From assembly GCA_025084515.1 (NCBI GenBank), contig JAJAGP010000204.1:186001-250000 (forward strand): DNA of 64,000 nucleotides, in the 5' to 3' direction. Positions 32,267 to 44,883 of this stretch are shown here, in pieces (the stretch's first letter is position 1; every line of letters begins with the position of its first letter). The notes beneath the pieces are model-generated. The model was not told where the DNA came from. It was given only the letters and a program-made list of their open reading frames with translations, and did no database searches. This DNA comes from Ancistrus triradiatus. Taxonomy: Eukaryota > Chordata > Actinopteri > Siluriformes > Loricariidae. Both the position numbers and the translations under genes were made by a program.

Positions 32267-33194
32267 TAATGGATGTTTGTCAATAAGTTCAACCATTGGT
32301 GGTGGATTAGAACTGTGTAGTTACTGTCCGGTACAAGGCGTTCAAGCTCAGGGTTGGCACCAACAGGACTAGCAGCTAGCAGCCCTGTTTATTTCCAAGT
32401 GCATATTACATCACACAACAAGTAACACCATACACACAGACCGACTGATAATAGAAACACTTTGGCCCATTGATCCTGTTAAGTATTTCTCACCTAATTT
32501 TACCAGGCACCGCTAACCTCCAAGACGTGTGAAACTGACCACCACCTTTTTTCGATCAACATATTCATACACATAAGCTCACAGATCACTAGGATTGGAT
32601 TGATCTACAGGAGAAACAGGAATCCCCCTCCTCCCAACCACAGCGCAAAGCTAGGCATGCTCCCGTGGAGTCCTGGCATCAGATGGACATGGCATTGGCA
32701 GAAATAAAATGGTGATTTGTTTCTGTGCTCATTGCCCGCATGCAAAAATGTTTATTTAATCCCCTCAAAAAACCTACCAGCAAAGATTTTTTTAAAAACA
32801 CATGACGAATAACAGTTAATAAATGTTATTTTTTTAAAACTGTGCTGGACCCTCCAGATCACCAGAGGTCGCCCTCATCGTCATCTCCTTCAGTGGAAAA
32901 GTGAGTTCTGAATTACAGCTTTAACCACCAATTGTAACACATTATAATAGGTCAATTAAAAAAAAAGGTTTGGCATTGTATTTTAACTTTCATAAATATT
33001 ATTCATACTTTGATGTTTTGTTTACATATTTATTAATTGGATTTATTTCAGGAATGTTCATATACTTTGTATTAACTACATGCATAGTTAGGAACTACGT
33101 TACAGTCTGTGTTGTGACTCTTGTGTCGGACACAAGCAGAGATGTGAAATGTTAAAGTTTGTACTCTGCTTGACACTAAAGTCCCGTGCTGCTT
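32267..33194. other. Mostly unique sequence
   Basis: 32930-32955 (AATTGTAACACATTATAATA) matches a block at 23930-23950 near an R4-type end. This suggests an eroded R4 left half here. No gene is recognised. Confidence 0.45.
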
Positions 33195-33840
33195 CACCTA
33201 CATATACCTAGAAGTGATTTCCTACTAGTAGCTCCATGCTGGATCTCCCTATTAGAGATTTAAAGAGGATATTGCGTTGCCTGTTCTGGAAATGAGTGTT
33301 TCTTCAAGTGGACTCATTCCCTCTTGGTTGTGTGCAGCCAGTGAGGTATGTTTAGTTATATTATATTGTGGTTCTACAGTGTGTGTGATCGTTAATGTGT
33401 GCTTGTAACTCAAGAACCATGGTGTTGTGTATTTACTGGAGGGAGTGATATGTAGAACAGTTCAGGCTTCAGATGCTGTGTAGATGGTAGCGTTCTATTT
33501 GTGTTTTCAGTGGTATCTCTGACTCACTGTATCATTTCCACGCAGTGTTCTTTTGAAAATCCGGTCAATTGCCATTTCGTTCAACAACATGTTTCACAGA
33601 GAATAATGGGATCATTAATCGGCACAAACCTGTACCTGGCAACCCAACCGGCTTTTAAATTTGTTCCTCACTTGACGAGCCACTTTGTCAATAACAGCAC
33701 TGGAGCCAATACGAGCTGGAAATAGCCGATGGGACAAAGGAACAATGTTAATCCCAGCAGTTTTTCCGTTCTGAACAATGGCATTGTTGCATACCAAAAT
33801 GTTGATTCAGCCGCTTTTAGTGTTGTCACTGTAACAGCTC
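33195..33840 (+). repeat. Direct duplication containing R4 (copy 1)
   Basis: Matches 35485-36125 along its length: ATATACCTAGAAGTG, GACTCATTCCCTCTTGGTTG, AGTGTGTGTGATCGTTA, GGAGGGAGTGA, ACTGGAGCCAATACGAGCTG, CCCAGCAGTTTTTCC and GAACAATGGCATTGTTGC. The left 450 bp also match R4 at 24166. The right 200 bp are shared only by these two copies. Confidence 0.75.
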
Positions 33841-35095
33841 CAGTCATCTCTCAAGTCGGTGGAAAATGAACTAGAACGTAGGGTTCATTGGTTACTGTTT
33901 GGGTTGGTTCCAATGGAAAAACATCCCCAGAGTGAAGCTGAGGAAGTTTTGATAGCCTCTTTGTTCCTAAGGATTGAGTTCTGTTTGAAAGTTATCAATC
34001 ACATATTATATATTATATACAATATAAAGAACAAAAGAGTACACTGAGTGCCCAGTGTGTTAGCAAACCCCGTTACACTTTGGCTGCAGTGCCAAGACCT
34101 TGGGGAGAAACCTAGTGAGTCACACTTAGTGTATTACAGAAAAATCCCAAGCTTTGACATGTATTTGACAAGCAACCCAACCAGCGTCACTATAAGACGT
34201 GTTAAAAAAAAAACACGCCTACCAAGTGAGGTCTGCGTGTGTTAGCAGCCACATCACACGACGAGCTTTGTTAGCGCAAGGTGTTAAGCTGGGCGTAAGC
34301 ACACAAGAAGTAACCGCTGCGTGTCGAAACGTTTGCTTTGTCAGCAGAAATGTGCTAGAACAGTAAAACTGGGGTAAATATAAATCAAACAGTCGGATGT
34401 TTTACCTCCTTAAAAGGAACACCACGGTGAAACTTTTTGACAGGGACAAATTGAAGTAGCCTTTGGACCTGGAGACTTGAGTTTATTTGTCAAATTGGAT
34501 CAGGCTGCCAAAATGACTTGGCGTCTGCTCAGAGATTCATAAATTGTCTACCGACTGGGCAGGAAAACAAAACTCTCTGATTTATGCGGTGGGTAAAACT
34601 GTTGAAGTTTGCATGTTCGTCTCCGTCGCTCCCGTAAACTCTCTGAGAAAATCTATCACGATCTGCGGCTAAAGGCCGAGACCAGACCTCCGAGCTCGAT
34701 TCTGGGAGCAGCTGGCATGGTGATAAATTTGCCGAGCGCTGACGTTAAAGAAAACATTCAGAGCTTTCCTTGGTCAAGATTCATCTGAGGGATGTAGCTA
34801 ACTCATTACTTGTTGGTTAGTAGCCCTTAACGTTTTGGATTGCTCTTGGGACAGATGTACACTGCGTTCGGCTCCCATGGTTGGGACTAACTAAAGCTTT
34901 ATGCCATAGAGCAGCGCTATAGTCTTATCTGAGTGGATCAGTCGTCATCCCCCGATGACCCGGTAACGCGGGGGAACATCACTGGACCACTATGGCTATG
35001 ACAGATGATGTTGCTACAGGGTTAGTTTGTTCACGTGCAAACTGCGATAAACAGAATCCAGAAGACCATACAGTACACGACTTCAGCCGTACACA
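33841..35095. other. Unique sequence, no gene seen
   Basis: Spacer between the two copies of the direct duplication. No recognised repeat or coding sequence. Confidence 0.5.
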
Positions 35096-35280
35096 TTGCG
35101 AGCAGATGAACGAAATCAAGCGTACAGCCATGCGATCTCCATAGACAAACATTTTCAGTACTGTGTTATGAAGCCACCCTTCCAACAAGAGCAAATATTG
35201 AAAAGCAGAAACATCTAGGAACTGCAGACAGTCAGTCAGACAGGAAAGCCTTGCGAGGAATTGATCTGTAGGGCTCAAAA
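35096..35280 (+). repeat. Salmonid-type Tc1 fragment, 5' part
   Basis: GCGATCTCCATAGACAAACA, then CCACCCTTCCAACAAG, GCAGAAACATCTAGGAA and a degenerate stretch correspond in order to the upstream and amino-terminal region of the element type at 29415. A possible distal piece is at 36218. Confidence 0.6.
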
Positions 35281-35484
35281 ATCATTGTCAACTCTTGCTG
35301 AGGTGAAGTGTCGGCCTGGATGGGCTCCATACTTCATGTATCGGGGATCCATGGCGTGCAGACTCATAAATCACCATATTTAAGATATGGCTTGCCAAGG
35401 ATCTCACTGGAATACCAGAGAACACCGAGTAGGTCCTGTTGCCTAGTAACTTCATTAATGCTGTTGTAGCCATTATTGAGATTC

Positions 35485-36125
35485 TTCTACGTATACCTAG
35501 AAGTGCCAAGCACTGGTCATTTTTCCGCTCTGACTTCCTACTGGACTTACCTACTTAAAGGGTTTAATAGGTGATACTGCATTACCTGCTCTGGATGTTA
35601 GTGTTTCTTCGACTGGGCTCATTCCCTCTTGCTTGTGTGCAGCCAGCAAGGTGTGTTTACTCATGTTTATATTTTGGTCCTACAGTGTGTGTGATCGTTA
35701 GTGTGTACTTGTAACCACGTTGTGTATTTCCTGGAGGGAGTGACGTGTGGAACAGTGTAGGCTTCGGATGCTGTGTAGGTGGTAGCGTTCCACTCATGTT
35801 TTCAGCGGCAACGCATTTATTTCACATTGGCACGCAGTTATCTTGTGTAAATCCAGTCAGCGACCATTTTGATCGATGACCTGCTTCACAGAGCACAATG
35901 AAGTCGTTAAACAAAGCATACCTGTACCTGCTGTTAACCTGGCAACTCGACCGACTTCAGCTTTGTTCCTCAGTGAGCTTTAACAGTAAGTACACTGGAG
36001 CCAATATGAGCTGGAAATGGGACAAAGGAACAACGTTAACCCCAGCAGTTTTTCCCTTCTGAACAATGGCATTGTTGCGTACCAGAATTTTGATTCAGCC
36101 GCTTTTAATGTGGTCACTCTATCTG
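35485..36125 (+). repeat. Direct duplication containing R4 (copy 2)
   Basis: Partner of 33195-33840 in the same orientation. It is bracketed by an imperfect direct repeat, TTGCCTAGTAACTTCATTAA at 35439-35458 and TTGCCTAGTAACCTCATTAA at 36160-36179. No coding sequence. Confidence 0.75.
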
Positions 36126-36217
36126 TAACTATTCTCATTGTAACTGACCTGCTATTCCTATTGCCTAGTAACCTCATTAATGTTTCTGTAACCAAAAGGA
36201 AGCCAATCCCAGCAGTC

Positions 36218-36262
36218 ATTTTCCAACATCTAGTGGAAAGCCTAGCTCTAGCTTTAACCCAC
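36218..36262 (+). repeat. Salmonid-type Tc1 fragment, 3' part
   Basis: TTTTCCAACATCTAGTGGAA and the following AGCCTAGC match the distal transposase region of the salmonid-type element. It is probably the counterpart of 35096-35280, now about 940 bp away. Confidence 0.5.
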
Positions 36263-36409
36263 AGCTCCGACACCCCTAAGATGTCCCTGATTTTGGACAG
36301 GTCAGGTATACAAAAATGTTTGGCCATATAGGGTTTATGGTTAATCGAAGATTAGTGACCATAACCATCTGAAAAACTGATCAGACCTGTAAGTCTAACC
36401 CTAAACCTA

Positions 36410-37623
36410 CAGTGGTGCTTGAAAGTTTGTGAACCCTTTAGAATTTTTTATATTTCTGCATAAATATGACATAAAAGACAGACTTTGACTTGGCCATTCC
36501 AAAACATTAACTTTCTTCTTCTTTAACCATTCTTTGGTAGAACGACTTGTGTGCTTAGGCTTGTTGTCTTGCTGCATGACCCACCTTCTCTTCAGATTCA
36601 GTTCATGGACAGATGTCCTGATATTTTCCTTTATAATTCTCGGATATAATTCAGAATTCATTGTTCCATCAATGATGGCAAGCTGTCCTGGCCCAGATGC
36701 AGCAAAACAGACCCAAACCACAACAGTACCACCACCATGCTTCACAGATTTTGATAAGGTTCTTATGCTGGAATTCAGTGTTTTCCTTTCTCAAAACATA
36801 ACGCTTTTCTTCTAAACCAAAAAGTTCTATTTTGGTCTCATCCGTCCACAAAACATTCTTCCAGTAGCCTTCTGGTTTGTCCACGTGATCTTTAGCAAGC
36901 TGCAGACGAGCAGCAATGTTCTTTTTGGAGAGCAGTGGCTTCTCTTTGCAACCCTGCCATGCACACCATTGTTGTTCAGTGTTCTTCTGATGGTGGACTC
37001 ATGAACATTAACATCAGCCAATGTGAGAGAGGCCTTCAGTTGCTTAGAAGTTCCCCTGGTGTCCTTTGTGACCTTGCCAACTATTACACACCTTGCTCTT
37101 GGAGTGATCTTTGTTGGTCGACCACTCCTGGGGAGGGTAACAATGGTCTTGAATTTCCTCCATTTGTACACAATCTGTCTGGCTGTGGATTGGTGGAGTC
37201 CAAACGCTTTAGAGATGGTTTTATAACCTTTTCCAGCCTGTTGAGCTTCAACAACTCTTCTTCTGAGGTCCTCAGAAATCTCTTTTGTTCGGGCCATGAT
37301 ACACTTCCACAAACATGTGTTGTGAAGAGCAGACTCACACCTGATTGTCATCTCATCGATTGAAAACACCTGACTCTAATTTCACCTTCAAATTAACTGC
37401 TAATCCTAGAGGTTCACATACTTTTGCCACTCACTAATATGTAATATTGGATCATTTTCCTCAATAAATAAATGACCAAGTATAATATTTTTGTCTCATT
37501 TGTTTAACTGGGTTCTCTTTATCTACTTTTAGGACTTGTGTGAAAATCTGATGATGTTTTAGGTCATATTTATCGCAGAAATATAGCAAATTCTAAAGGG
37601 TTCACAAACTTCAAGCACCACTG
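36410..37623 (-). mobile_element. Tc1-like transposon, family 2 (copy C), internally deleted
   Basis: Both ends are present: CAGTGGTGCTTGAAAGTTTG on the left and its reverse complement on the right, flanked by TA at 36408-36409 and 37624-37625. Length is 1,214 bp. The left inverted repeat stops after about 60 bp at a deletion that also removed the end of the transposase. Confidence 0.92.
36483..37297 (-). pseudogene. Tc1-like transposase pseudogene (copy C)
   Basis: The ATG (37295-37297) is chosen because it yields MARTKEISEDLRRRVVEAQQ, the family 2 amino terminus. The frame remains open through the helix-turn-helix region (GYKTISKAFGLHQSTARQIV) and TLPRSGRPTKITPRARC to NNNGVHGRVAKR. A frameshift follows. 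A second frame has the first catalytic aspartate in WTDETKIELFG, and a third has HGGGTVVVWVCFAASGPG and the second aspartate in MQQDNKPKHTS. The third acidic residue and everything after LEWPSQS are deleted. The enzyme is dead. Confidence 0.9.
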
Positions 37624-37625
37624 TA

Positions 37626-38799
37626 CGTAGCTACTGAAGACCGTAAAGCGACTCCAAGTATAAAAACTGCACATGAGAACATTTTGTTTGGTCGCTTATG
37701 TGGGCACCTCGCTAAAAATATGTGTGTTTCAACAAGACTTCAGGACGACTGCTCCCTTCATGTTCACATTTGGCTGTTTTAGGCCTTATTTAATTCTGAA
37801 GAGGATACAGCTTTGTGACAAACCTAAGCTGGCTGATGGATGAGTGAAACAGGGCTCTCCGGCCAGGACAAACACATTGTGAATAGGTCCTCATTCATTT
37901 GGGGCCTGCGTGGTCAGGTTTGCAGCAGCGTTTCAACAACACCCCTATTGTGCCTTCACCTTCAATAAATAGAGCCATGCATTCATGGGTGCTATTGATA
38001 CATCATTTTTCACGTGTCCAGATGTCACAAATGGAGAACGGGGTGTGGGGCAAGGCAGGGATTCTGGCACACCTGGTCACTGTGTAATATTAAAAAAAAA
38101 ACACATAAGATTTGTTATCACTGAGTACTGTAACTGTAAAATTCTGCTTTTGTTTATTTACTCTTTCCTAGAAAGCATTGACCTAATTATGGAAGTAGAC
38201 GCCCAAAAGTATGACGTAGCCTTCGGGAATCTTGCCCAAAACAACCCTAGGTGCACTATGTGCGCCATATGTGTTTCGCACTTTTGCTGATCTTTCGTTC
38301 CTGTTACGCTGCACAGTAATGTAAGCCCTTGCTCCTAATCCCATCTGTTTATTCTTGCCGTCACCTCCAAATCCAAGGGCAGAAAATATGTTATAGTCTG
38401 CTGAAACCTTATGATATCATGCGTTTGCTAGCTTGGAGCCGTAGAGAGACTTCATATAAATCTGTTCGCTTTTTTTTTCTTCACCATCAGTCCATATGGT
38501 GAGTCAGTGAGAGAATTCTATAACTCAGGGGCTTTCACAGCTTCTGGAGAGTATTGGCTTTCATCAGAGCAGGTGGATGCTTGCACGGACAGCCAGGAAA
38601 TATAGAACAGTGCTCGAGCTGGAACATGACACAAAAACAGAGAAATCTAATAACTCATGGCGCGTGATACAGTGAGGAGATTTGTAATATTTGCTGTTTC
38701 TAACAGATGCTGGCCTTTTAAGCTTCTGTTGCTTCCATGACTTTGGGACCATGTCTGGAGCCGGCCATGAGGCCACTGAGGTCCAGACCTCGGTAATGT
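37626..38799. other. Unique sequence, no gene seen
   Basis: No repeat family or coding region is recognised. Confidence 0.5.
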
Positions 38800-38982
38800 T
38801 TTACATTACATTTTGTCATTCACCAAACGCTCTTATCAAATTGATACATTTTAACAATCCAAGCAATTTTGGGTTAAGGGTCTTGCTCACGGACCCAACA
38901 GTGGCAGCTGGGTAGAGGTGGGATTTGAACCCTGGAATTGCTGGTCCATAGTCCAGTACCTTAACCACTAGGCCACCACAGT
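38800..38982 (-). repeat. tRNA-derived SINE
   Basis: Tail TTACATTACATTTTGTCATT, body AACAGTGGCAGCTGGGTAGA, B box GGATTTGAACC and head end TTAACCACTAGGCCACCACA. The segment after ACGCTCTTATC has a short deletion. Confidence 0.85.
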
Positions 38983-39942
38983 TTTAGAGCTAAACCTACC
39001 ATTTGAAGCTAAAAAAAAATCAGCGACTGAGAACCTCTCCAAGTTGAGTCCATGTTAATTCAGTTTAGACTCGTTATATAGTGTCCAGTGTATGTAAGGG
39101 TTGTGAGAGAGGGTGCAGCGCATGGCACCTTGCATCATCAGCACTTCTGATATCAAACAGAATTTATGCATGTTAGCTGGCAGCATACCATTCGGTAAGA
39201 CAAGCAATGATCTTTATGAGGTTATCTTTAACTTTCAAAACAGTAACCTGTGTTTCAGCTGAGGAGGTGGCCGCTTCAGTGCTTAATTACCAAACGTAGA
39301 TTAATTATCCCGCTTCATTCCGTAGTGGTGTGCATTCTAATGCTTCAGGTAATGTTCTTGTGATTTATGTTCTTTCAACAATACAGAATAATATGAAAGC
39401 TCCACGCCTACCTTACAGCAAACTATCAACACTCTGATAATAAATCTAATTTAACAATGCTTATCCCCACAGAAAGCACCACACCTGTGCCCATTATAGA
39501 ATGCTTGTGTTTTTGTGTGACGGCAACTGGGTGGGGAGGCACCATCCAATAAAATAATCCAGTTTAGCTACCCAGTGGCTTAACTTATCATTAAAACAAA
39601 ACTAAAACTTGTTTCTTATAAAGGACAACATGTCTCTTTCTATGTATGTAATTTTTATCCGCGTCATTTTAAATCAACCTAAACCACCCTCAGAGTTTTT
39701 AGACTTTAAACGACTGAAACTGCCGCTCCCCAGGCGTCACTATTTTGTAAACCTTGGCTATGGCCATGTGTAGGACATGGTTGTACTCTGTTACTCCTCA
39801 GTGCCACCAGCTGCCATAACAGAACCTCTGCCATGCTTAACAGTTGGTGAATGTCTCTGTTTTCAGATCAGCAAACACAATGTATTGAGAGGTCAAGGAA
39901 TTCATCTTCGGAATTACTTAAACCTGACTAATGCAATAGTGT
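38983..39942. other. Unique sequence, no gene seen
   Basis: No repeat or gene recognised up to the hAT MITE target site. Confidence 0.5.
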
Positions 39943-39950
39943 GTGTTAAC

Positions 39951-40396
39951 TAGAGTTGGGGGACTTGAGTCAGATGACTTGAACTCAAGTCTGACTCAAG
40001 TCGCAAATTTGAGGACTTGAGCTTTGCTTGACTAACATTGATAAAAGACTCTTGGTATTCATGACTTGAGACTTGACTTCGAATTGAGCCAGATGACCAA
40101 AATGACTTCATATTTTATTGAGTATCTGCATTATTAGTATTGAGAATTTAGGCTTTTTTTTTATGTTGTTGAAACGTGATTGGTTTATTTCTGTTTCAAC
40201 ACGTGCAAACCTGGCAACCTGTCAGAACGTGGGAAACCAGGAGAGATACTGAAATGTACGTAGAAGCGCGTAACATGGAAGTGGCTATTCCAAAAATAGT
40301 GATTTGTAGCAGGGACTTGACTTGAGTTACTTGAATATTACCACAGTAACTTGAGACTTGCTTGTGACTTGCACATGTGACTTACTCCCACCTCTA
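39951..40396. mobile_element. hAT-type MITE with perfect 8-bp target duplication
   Basis: The ends are TAGAGTTGGG and CCCACCTCTA. GTGTTAAC occurs intact on both sides (39943-39950 and 40397-40404). It is 446 bp, rich in GACTTGA-type units near both ends, and has no coding capacity. The perfect duplication suggests it is among the younger insertions of the window. Confidence 0.93.
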
Positions 40397-40471
40397 GTGT
40401 TAACTTTTTTTTATCAATAAAACATCCTAAAGGTCAAGAAACTGAATTGATTTGATTACAGTATTTAAATA

Positions 40472-41210
40472 CAGTGGAGCCTCAGTTTTCAATTACCTCG
40501 GAACTTATCGAATTCGGTTCTCGACATATATTGACTAGAAAAATTTGTGTCGGCTCTTGTCATTTGCTCGGTATTCAGCGCACATGCTTAAACTTGTGTG
40601 AGCTGACAAATGCACCTTGAAACCCGATTCATGATTCAGTAAATAGTGATTCAGTGATTCAGAGTCACATTACCGTTTTTGCATCAATGGTACTGTATTC
40701 TTTGTGCAAATAGGTCCCCATGGGTCCTAAAATGGTTATAAGAGCCAAACGAAAGGAAACCAAAAGCAAACACAGGCAGCAGCTAGCATTAGCAGCTATG
40801 CTAGCACTCCGAGTTCACCAATAGAGTAAGTGTTTTGCTTTTACCTTTCACTTTCAATCCATTACTCACTAAGTTACGCAAGATTTGTGTTAATGATTTT
40901 GGCCAGCTGTAGATTAATGTAAGCGTTTTAAACATTAACTTATTTATCATTATGTATCATAGGCTCCGCTATATAACGTACAGACCGCTGTGCCAAACAC
41001 TCATTAAACTCATCGGTTCATGATACATTTAACTTATGATGGATTTGTCGGAACATATCCCCATCATAAATCAGGGAGCACCTGTACAATACACCTCCAT
41101 TAATGCATATAATGCCTTATACAGTGTGGATTTTCTCACTCAATTTAAATTATTACTTATGGGAAAAATTTGCTCGGTACTCGTCGTTTAATAATTTGCT
41201 TACCACAGTG
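40472..41210 (+). mobile_element. pogo/Tigger-like debris
   Basis: Left end at a TA: CAGTGGAGCCTCAGTTTTCA. A short frame from ATG at about 40722 starts MGPK, as Tigger-type transposases do, but soon loses sense. On the right are AAATCAGGGAGCACCTGTA (41069-41086) and GCTCGGTACTCGTCGTTTAA, which look like ends of related elements. It is probably a mosaic of more than one element. Confidence 0.45.
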
Positions 41211-43800
41211 TGCTTTGATTATGAGCTGCGAAAGCAAGCAGTGCTTTTTTTCATGAGTTTAGTCTCGTGGTGATAAGGGTTAAGCGGGCGGTGTTGAACT
41301 GATGGGATGTTTTTAAATAATAAAACTGTCCGCTGGTCTTTCTGTCTTTTCCAAATGACATGAGCCCCTAGGGACTATGGACTCATAGTATAATACTCTC
41401 TAAACTCATTAAACATTGTGAAGGGCGACCTGGCCCACCCAGAGTCCACGAGGGCTCTGCATTTCACACTTTACCAGACTCTACATCATGTAGATGAGCT
41501 ACAATGCTCACAGGACTGTAGCGACACACGCTCTTAATCACCGGAGCTTGTGTTACTGATTGCACACGGAGGTGAGGATGAAGTAAACCGTGTGTCAGGG
41601 GATGGGGAGGGGTTTGGAGTGGGGTGGTGTGGTGTTTGGGCGTCTGTCACCTCATTATGTCACTTACTAAGTCAAAACAGGCTACCGTGCTTCGTCATGC
41701 TCACACTGGGAGCCTTCATTCATTCGTTCGAGCCTCCCACAGTATTCGTCCACACAAGCTTTCGACCTAGAACATTCGAAGGCTTATTTAGGGTCAGCAA
41801 TGAGCCGCTCTGTCTCTTCAAACTCAGAGTACAACAATTTTCTCTGTCTTTGCCTCCCTTCCTCCTGCCCCGCCATGCCTCCCTCGATCCCTCCCTCCCT
41901 CTGATTCTCTTGTTACTGACATCAGGGCATTCCGCGGTTGTCTTAATAAACTTGTATCGCCATAAACCAGAACCAATTACACGCACAGCCAGACAAGCTG
42001 ACCTCACAAAAAAAGAGGAGGAGATCCACCTGGAGTGGATCTGATGGCATTCCTCTCGCGTTTCATCACCCTCTGACAGCGGTCCCAAACCGGCGCTCTC
42101 CCCTACATCAGCTCGTCCATACTGCACACACGCAGTTGAAACCACACTGACTGGCCCTTTCTTTCACCTTCATAAACAACACATCGAGTCAGTTGCAGAC
42201 CCCCCTTCTCTCTCTTTCCCCCAGCCTCCTATTAGCAGTTAATAAGGTTGAGTTACCTCTCAGCAAGCTGCCAAGTGGCCTCTGTTGGGCCTCTGCGACT
42301 GTTTGTGCTCAGCAAGCCCACTCGAGAGAAGCTGCTTCTAACACTTGAACAATGGAGCCCGGTTACAGTGCTGGGAATGGCATAACTGAGACCTCTTTCA
42401 AGGCTGTACGTCATTTTCGAATGGGTATTTAGTTATTTATATTTGATTTATACCCAATTTTCTCTCAATGGAGCCAATTCTAGATGACTCTGTCCTGTAA
42501 TGTGGCATCTACTATCTACATCTGACATCTACTTCGAGGGAAGCAGTCTCCTTTTGTGTACATGAGACTAATAAACACCCAGAACTGGCGAGCATTGGTC
42601 TCATTGAGAGCACTAACTGCCTTCTTCTTTATAAGTGAGCTAATAAACCTCTGTAATTGGCTAGTGACATGTCGGTTCACTGGGGCGACAGAAATGCCAT
42701 CCATGCCTCATTATGACTGTTTTTTGAGTGGCTATCTTGGAAGCCTAAACCCCCAATTAACAGATCATAACTGAACGTTTTCCAATCCAGACCAAGCCAT
42801 ACACTTAAGGTTCAGGTCCGTATAGGTTTCCTGCATGGTATTTACCCTCGTATTCAGTTTATTTTGAAAGTGTAAGCCTAGAAAGTGATCCAAAACCCAA
42901 AATCAAGATAGAATTAATTATTTAATTTATAGGGAAAGGTATGATAAACAGGATCAAGCCTGTCAAAGCATAACGGGTTACTGTTTGACAAAGCTGTCAA
43001 GAATTAATGGAAGGGATTTTTACCATAATTACTGCAGTTCCCCAGGCTATTTAAGATGTTTAACAAGTTTAACAAGTGACTTAAATAAGATTAATCGAAC
43101 AAAGACAAACAGGCTCCTTCATGCAGAGCGAATAAGCTGGCAGCCGCAAGAATATCACTGAAGAGCACAAGCTTCGGAGGCATTAGCCATGTGGTGGAAG
43201 ATACTTTAATGCGCTTTAATCTTGGATAAATGTTTTCTCTGAGATTTTTTTTCTTGACCAAAACGTCGGTGCTACTGAATAATAGCATTTGGTTTGTTTT
43301 GCAGGCCGCTCCAAACCTGAGCTGCACATGGGTGATTTGTGGACGTGCTCATGAAACAAGGGAGATGGATAAGTAAGAAAAGAGTGAGAAAATCAAAGAA
43401 AGGGAGAAGCTCAGAGAGAGAAAGAGGCTGCCATGTGAATGGACGGAGCTTTGCCTGGAAAAGTGCTCCATCAAGTCACCACTTTAATTGCACAGGGGCC
43501 AGTTTGTAACAATTACAGCAAAAGGAATCCTTTAGCAGCCATAACACTAAATCACCCCTTATTAAAACAGCAGTATATCTGCCCACCTAAATTGTCGCTC
43601 GACTAGCGGGTTATCACAATAACCATAAATTCTAGCAGATTTCTGGCCGTAAAAACTCATTAGGTGTTTCCCAGCTCGGGAGGAGCAGCGAGCGGAGAAG
43701 TGCCTGTTGCCTGGGAGCTTGGGAGAGAGGTATTGTGGAGGCTGGCCACATTTACCTTTGTCATGAATCACTGTGCGAACGGGATGCCGGCCAGGCAGGG
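41211..43800. other. Repeat-poor unique island, possible conserved non-coding DNA
   Basis: No transposon or SINE is recognised in 2.6 kb. The 164-codon frame at 41550-42044 has an open antiparallel frame and no domain, so I treat it as chance. 43085-43560 has sequence features like AT-rich conserved enhancers, for example TTTAATTGCAC and AACAATTACAG. This is suggestive only. Confidence 0.35.
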
Positions 43801-43809
43801 CTGGTGATA

Positions 43810-43996
43810 GCACACACACACACATACACACACACACACACACAGAGCAGACACACACAGAGCAGACACAATGAGACACACTGCAGAGCTCCATGGAAAT
43901 GAAAATAATCCTACCAGTGTCAGCCCCTTATAGCCCCTTTGGATCTGAAATAAGTCTGTGTGTGCGTATGTGTGCACGTGTATGTGTGTATATGTA

Positions 43997-44045
<49 letters not shown>

Positions 44046-44066
44046 GTGCGCGTGTGTGTGCGCGCA
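43810..44066. repeat. (CA)n and (TG)n microsatellite cluster
   Basis: (CA)n lies at about 43810-43844. A TG-rich run with C and A interruptions spans about 43957-44066. Open frames over these are repetitive (HTHTHT, CVCVCV) and not genes. Confidence 0.92.
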
Positions 44067-44180
44067 CCAAGCTTGCACTGTGAGCACACTCTAGGCCTTT
44101 CAAGCACCCACAAAGTCAGATGTGAGGCAACTCATAGGTGTCTAGGCAGCTGCAGTAAAGGGAGGATTTATCAAGTACCA

Positions 44181-44184
<4 letters not shown>

Positions 44185-44266
<82 letters not shown>
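44185..44266. repeat. Compound (CT)n(CA)n microsatellite
   Basis: About 17 CT units run directly into about 24 CA units with no interruption. Long pure runs of this kind are usually polymorphic. Confidence 0.95.
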
Positions 44267-44267
<1 letters not shown>

Positions 44268-44645
44268 TTGTCTTGCTACCCTTGTGAGGACTTAACATTG
44301 ACATAAATGAAACTGATTGATTACTGCATCTAAATAATGCTACACCTAAACCTACCCTTAACCTAAGGCAAGACTTTTCTGTCTTGTTCTTTCAAAGAAA
44401 AGTTCAAATAAAATTTTTTGTACAAAATTTGTCTGTATGTGCTTCTCAGTTCCCCCACTCTCTTCTGAATTACCTGCTTGCATCATAAATACGACAGGGA
44501 ATATGTTGCGCTGTCACATAAGAGACAGTTTCTCTTTCCGTAAATGTGTTCGTAGGTGTCAGAGAGTTAAGGAGGAGGAAATTGGCTATTTTGTGAATAC
44601 CACTACACTGCAGTATCCCATATAGCACTAATAAGTACGGTATAT
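44267..44645. other. Unique sequence, no gene seen
   Basis: Nothing recognised between the microsatellite and the pogo-like debris. Confidence 0.45.
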
Positions 44646-44883
44646 ACAGTCGAACCTTGGAATTTGAATTGAAGTGATTCCAGAAGGCCAGTCAAACTGT
44701 GATTTGTTCGAAGTCTGAATCAAATTTCCCCATAAGAAGTAATATAAATTACATGAATCCATTCCCGATTGTTTTTATGCCTATATTCAGATGTACATGA
44801 TGATTGAATGTAATAGAATAATAATAATAATAATCAATAAATACAACAAATAAGTGAAAATAAGGTTAAAATTTATAGCCATT

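Noticed and set aside
36935..37363. 142-codon plus-strand ORF
   Set aside because: Antisense shadow of the copy C transposase; the same shadow appears over copy E at 48505-48984.
41550..42145. 164-codon plus-strand and 141-codon minus-strand ORFs
   Set aside because: Mutually overlapping on opposite strands, with no domain and no splice or codon evidence for either.
43562..44306. 110-137 codon ORFs
   Set aside because: They are translations of (CA)n and (TG)n tracts (HTHT, CVCV).
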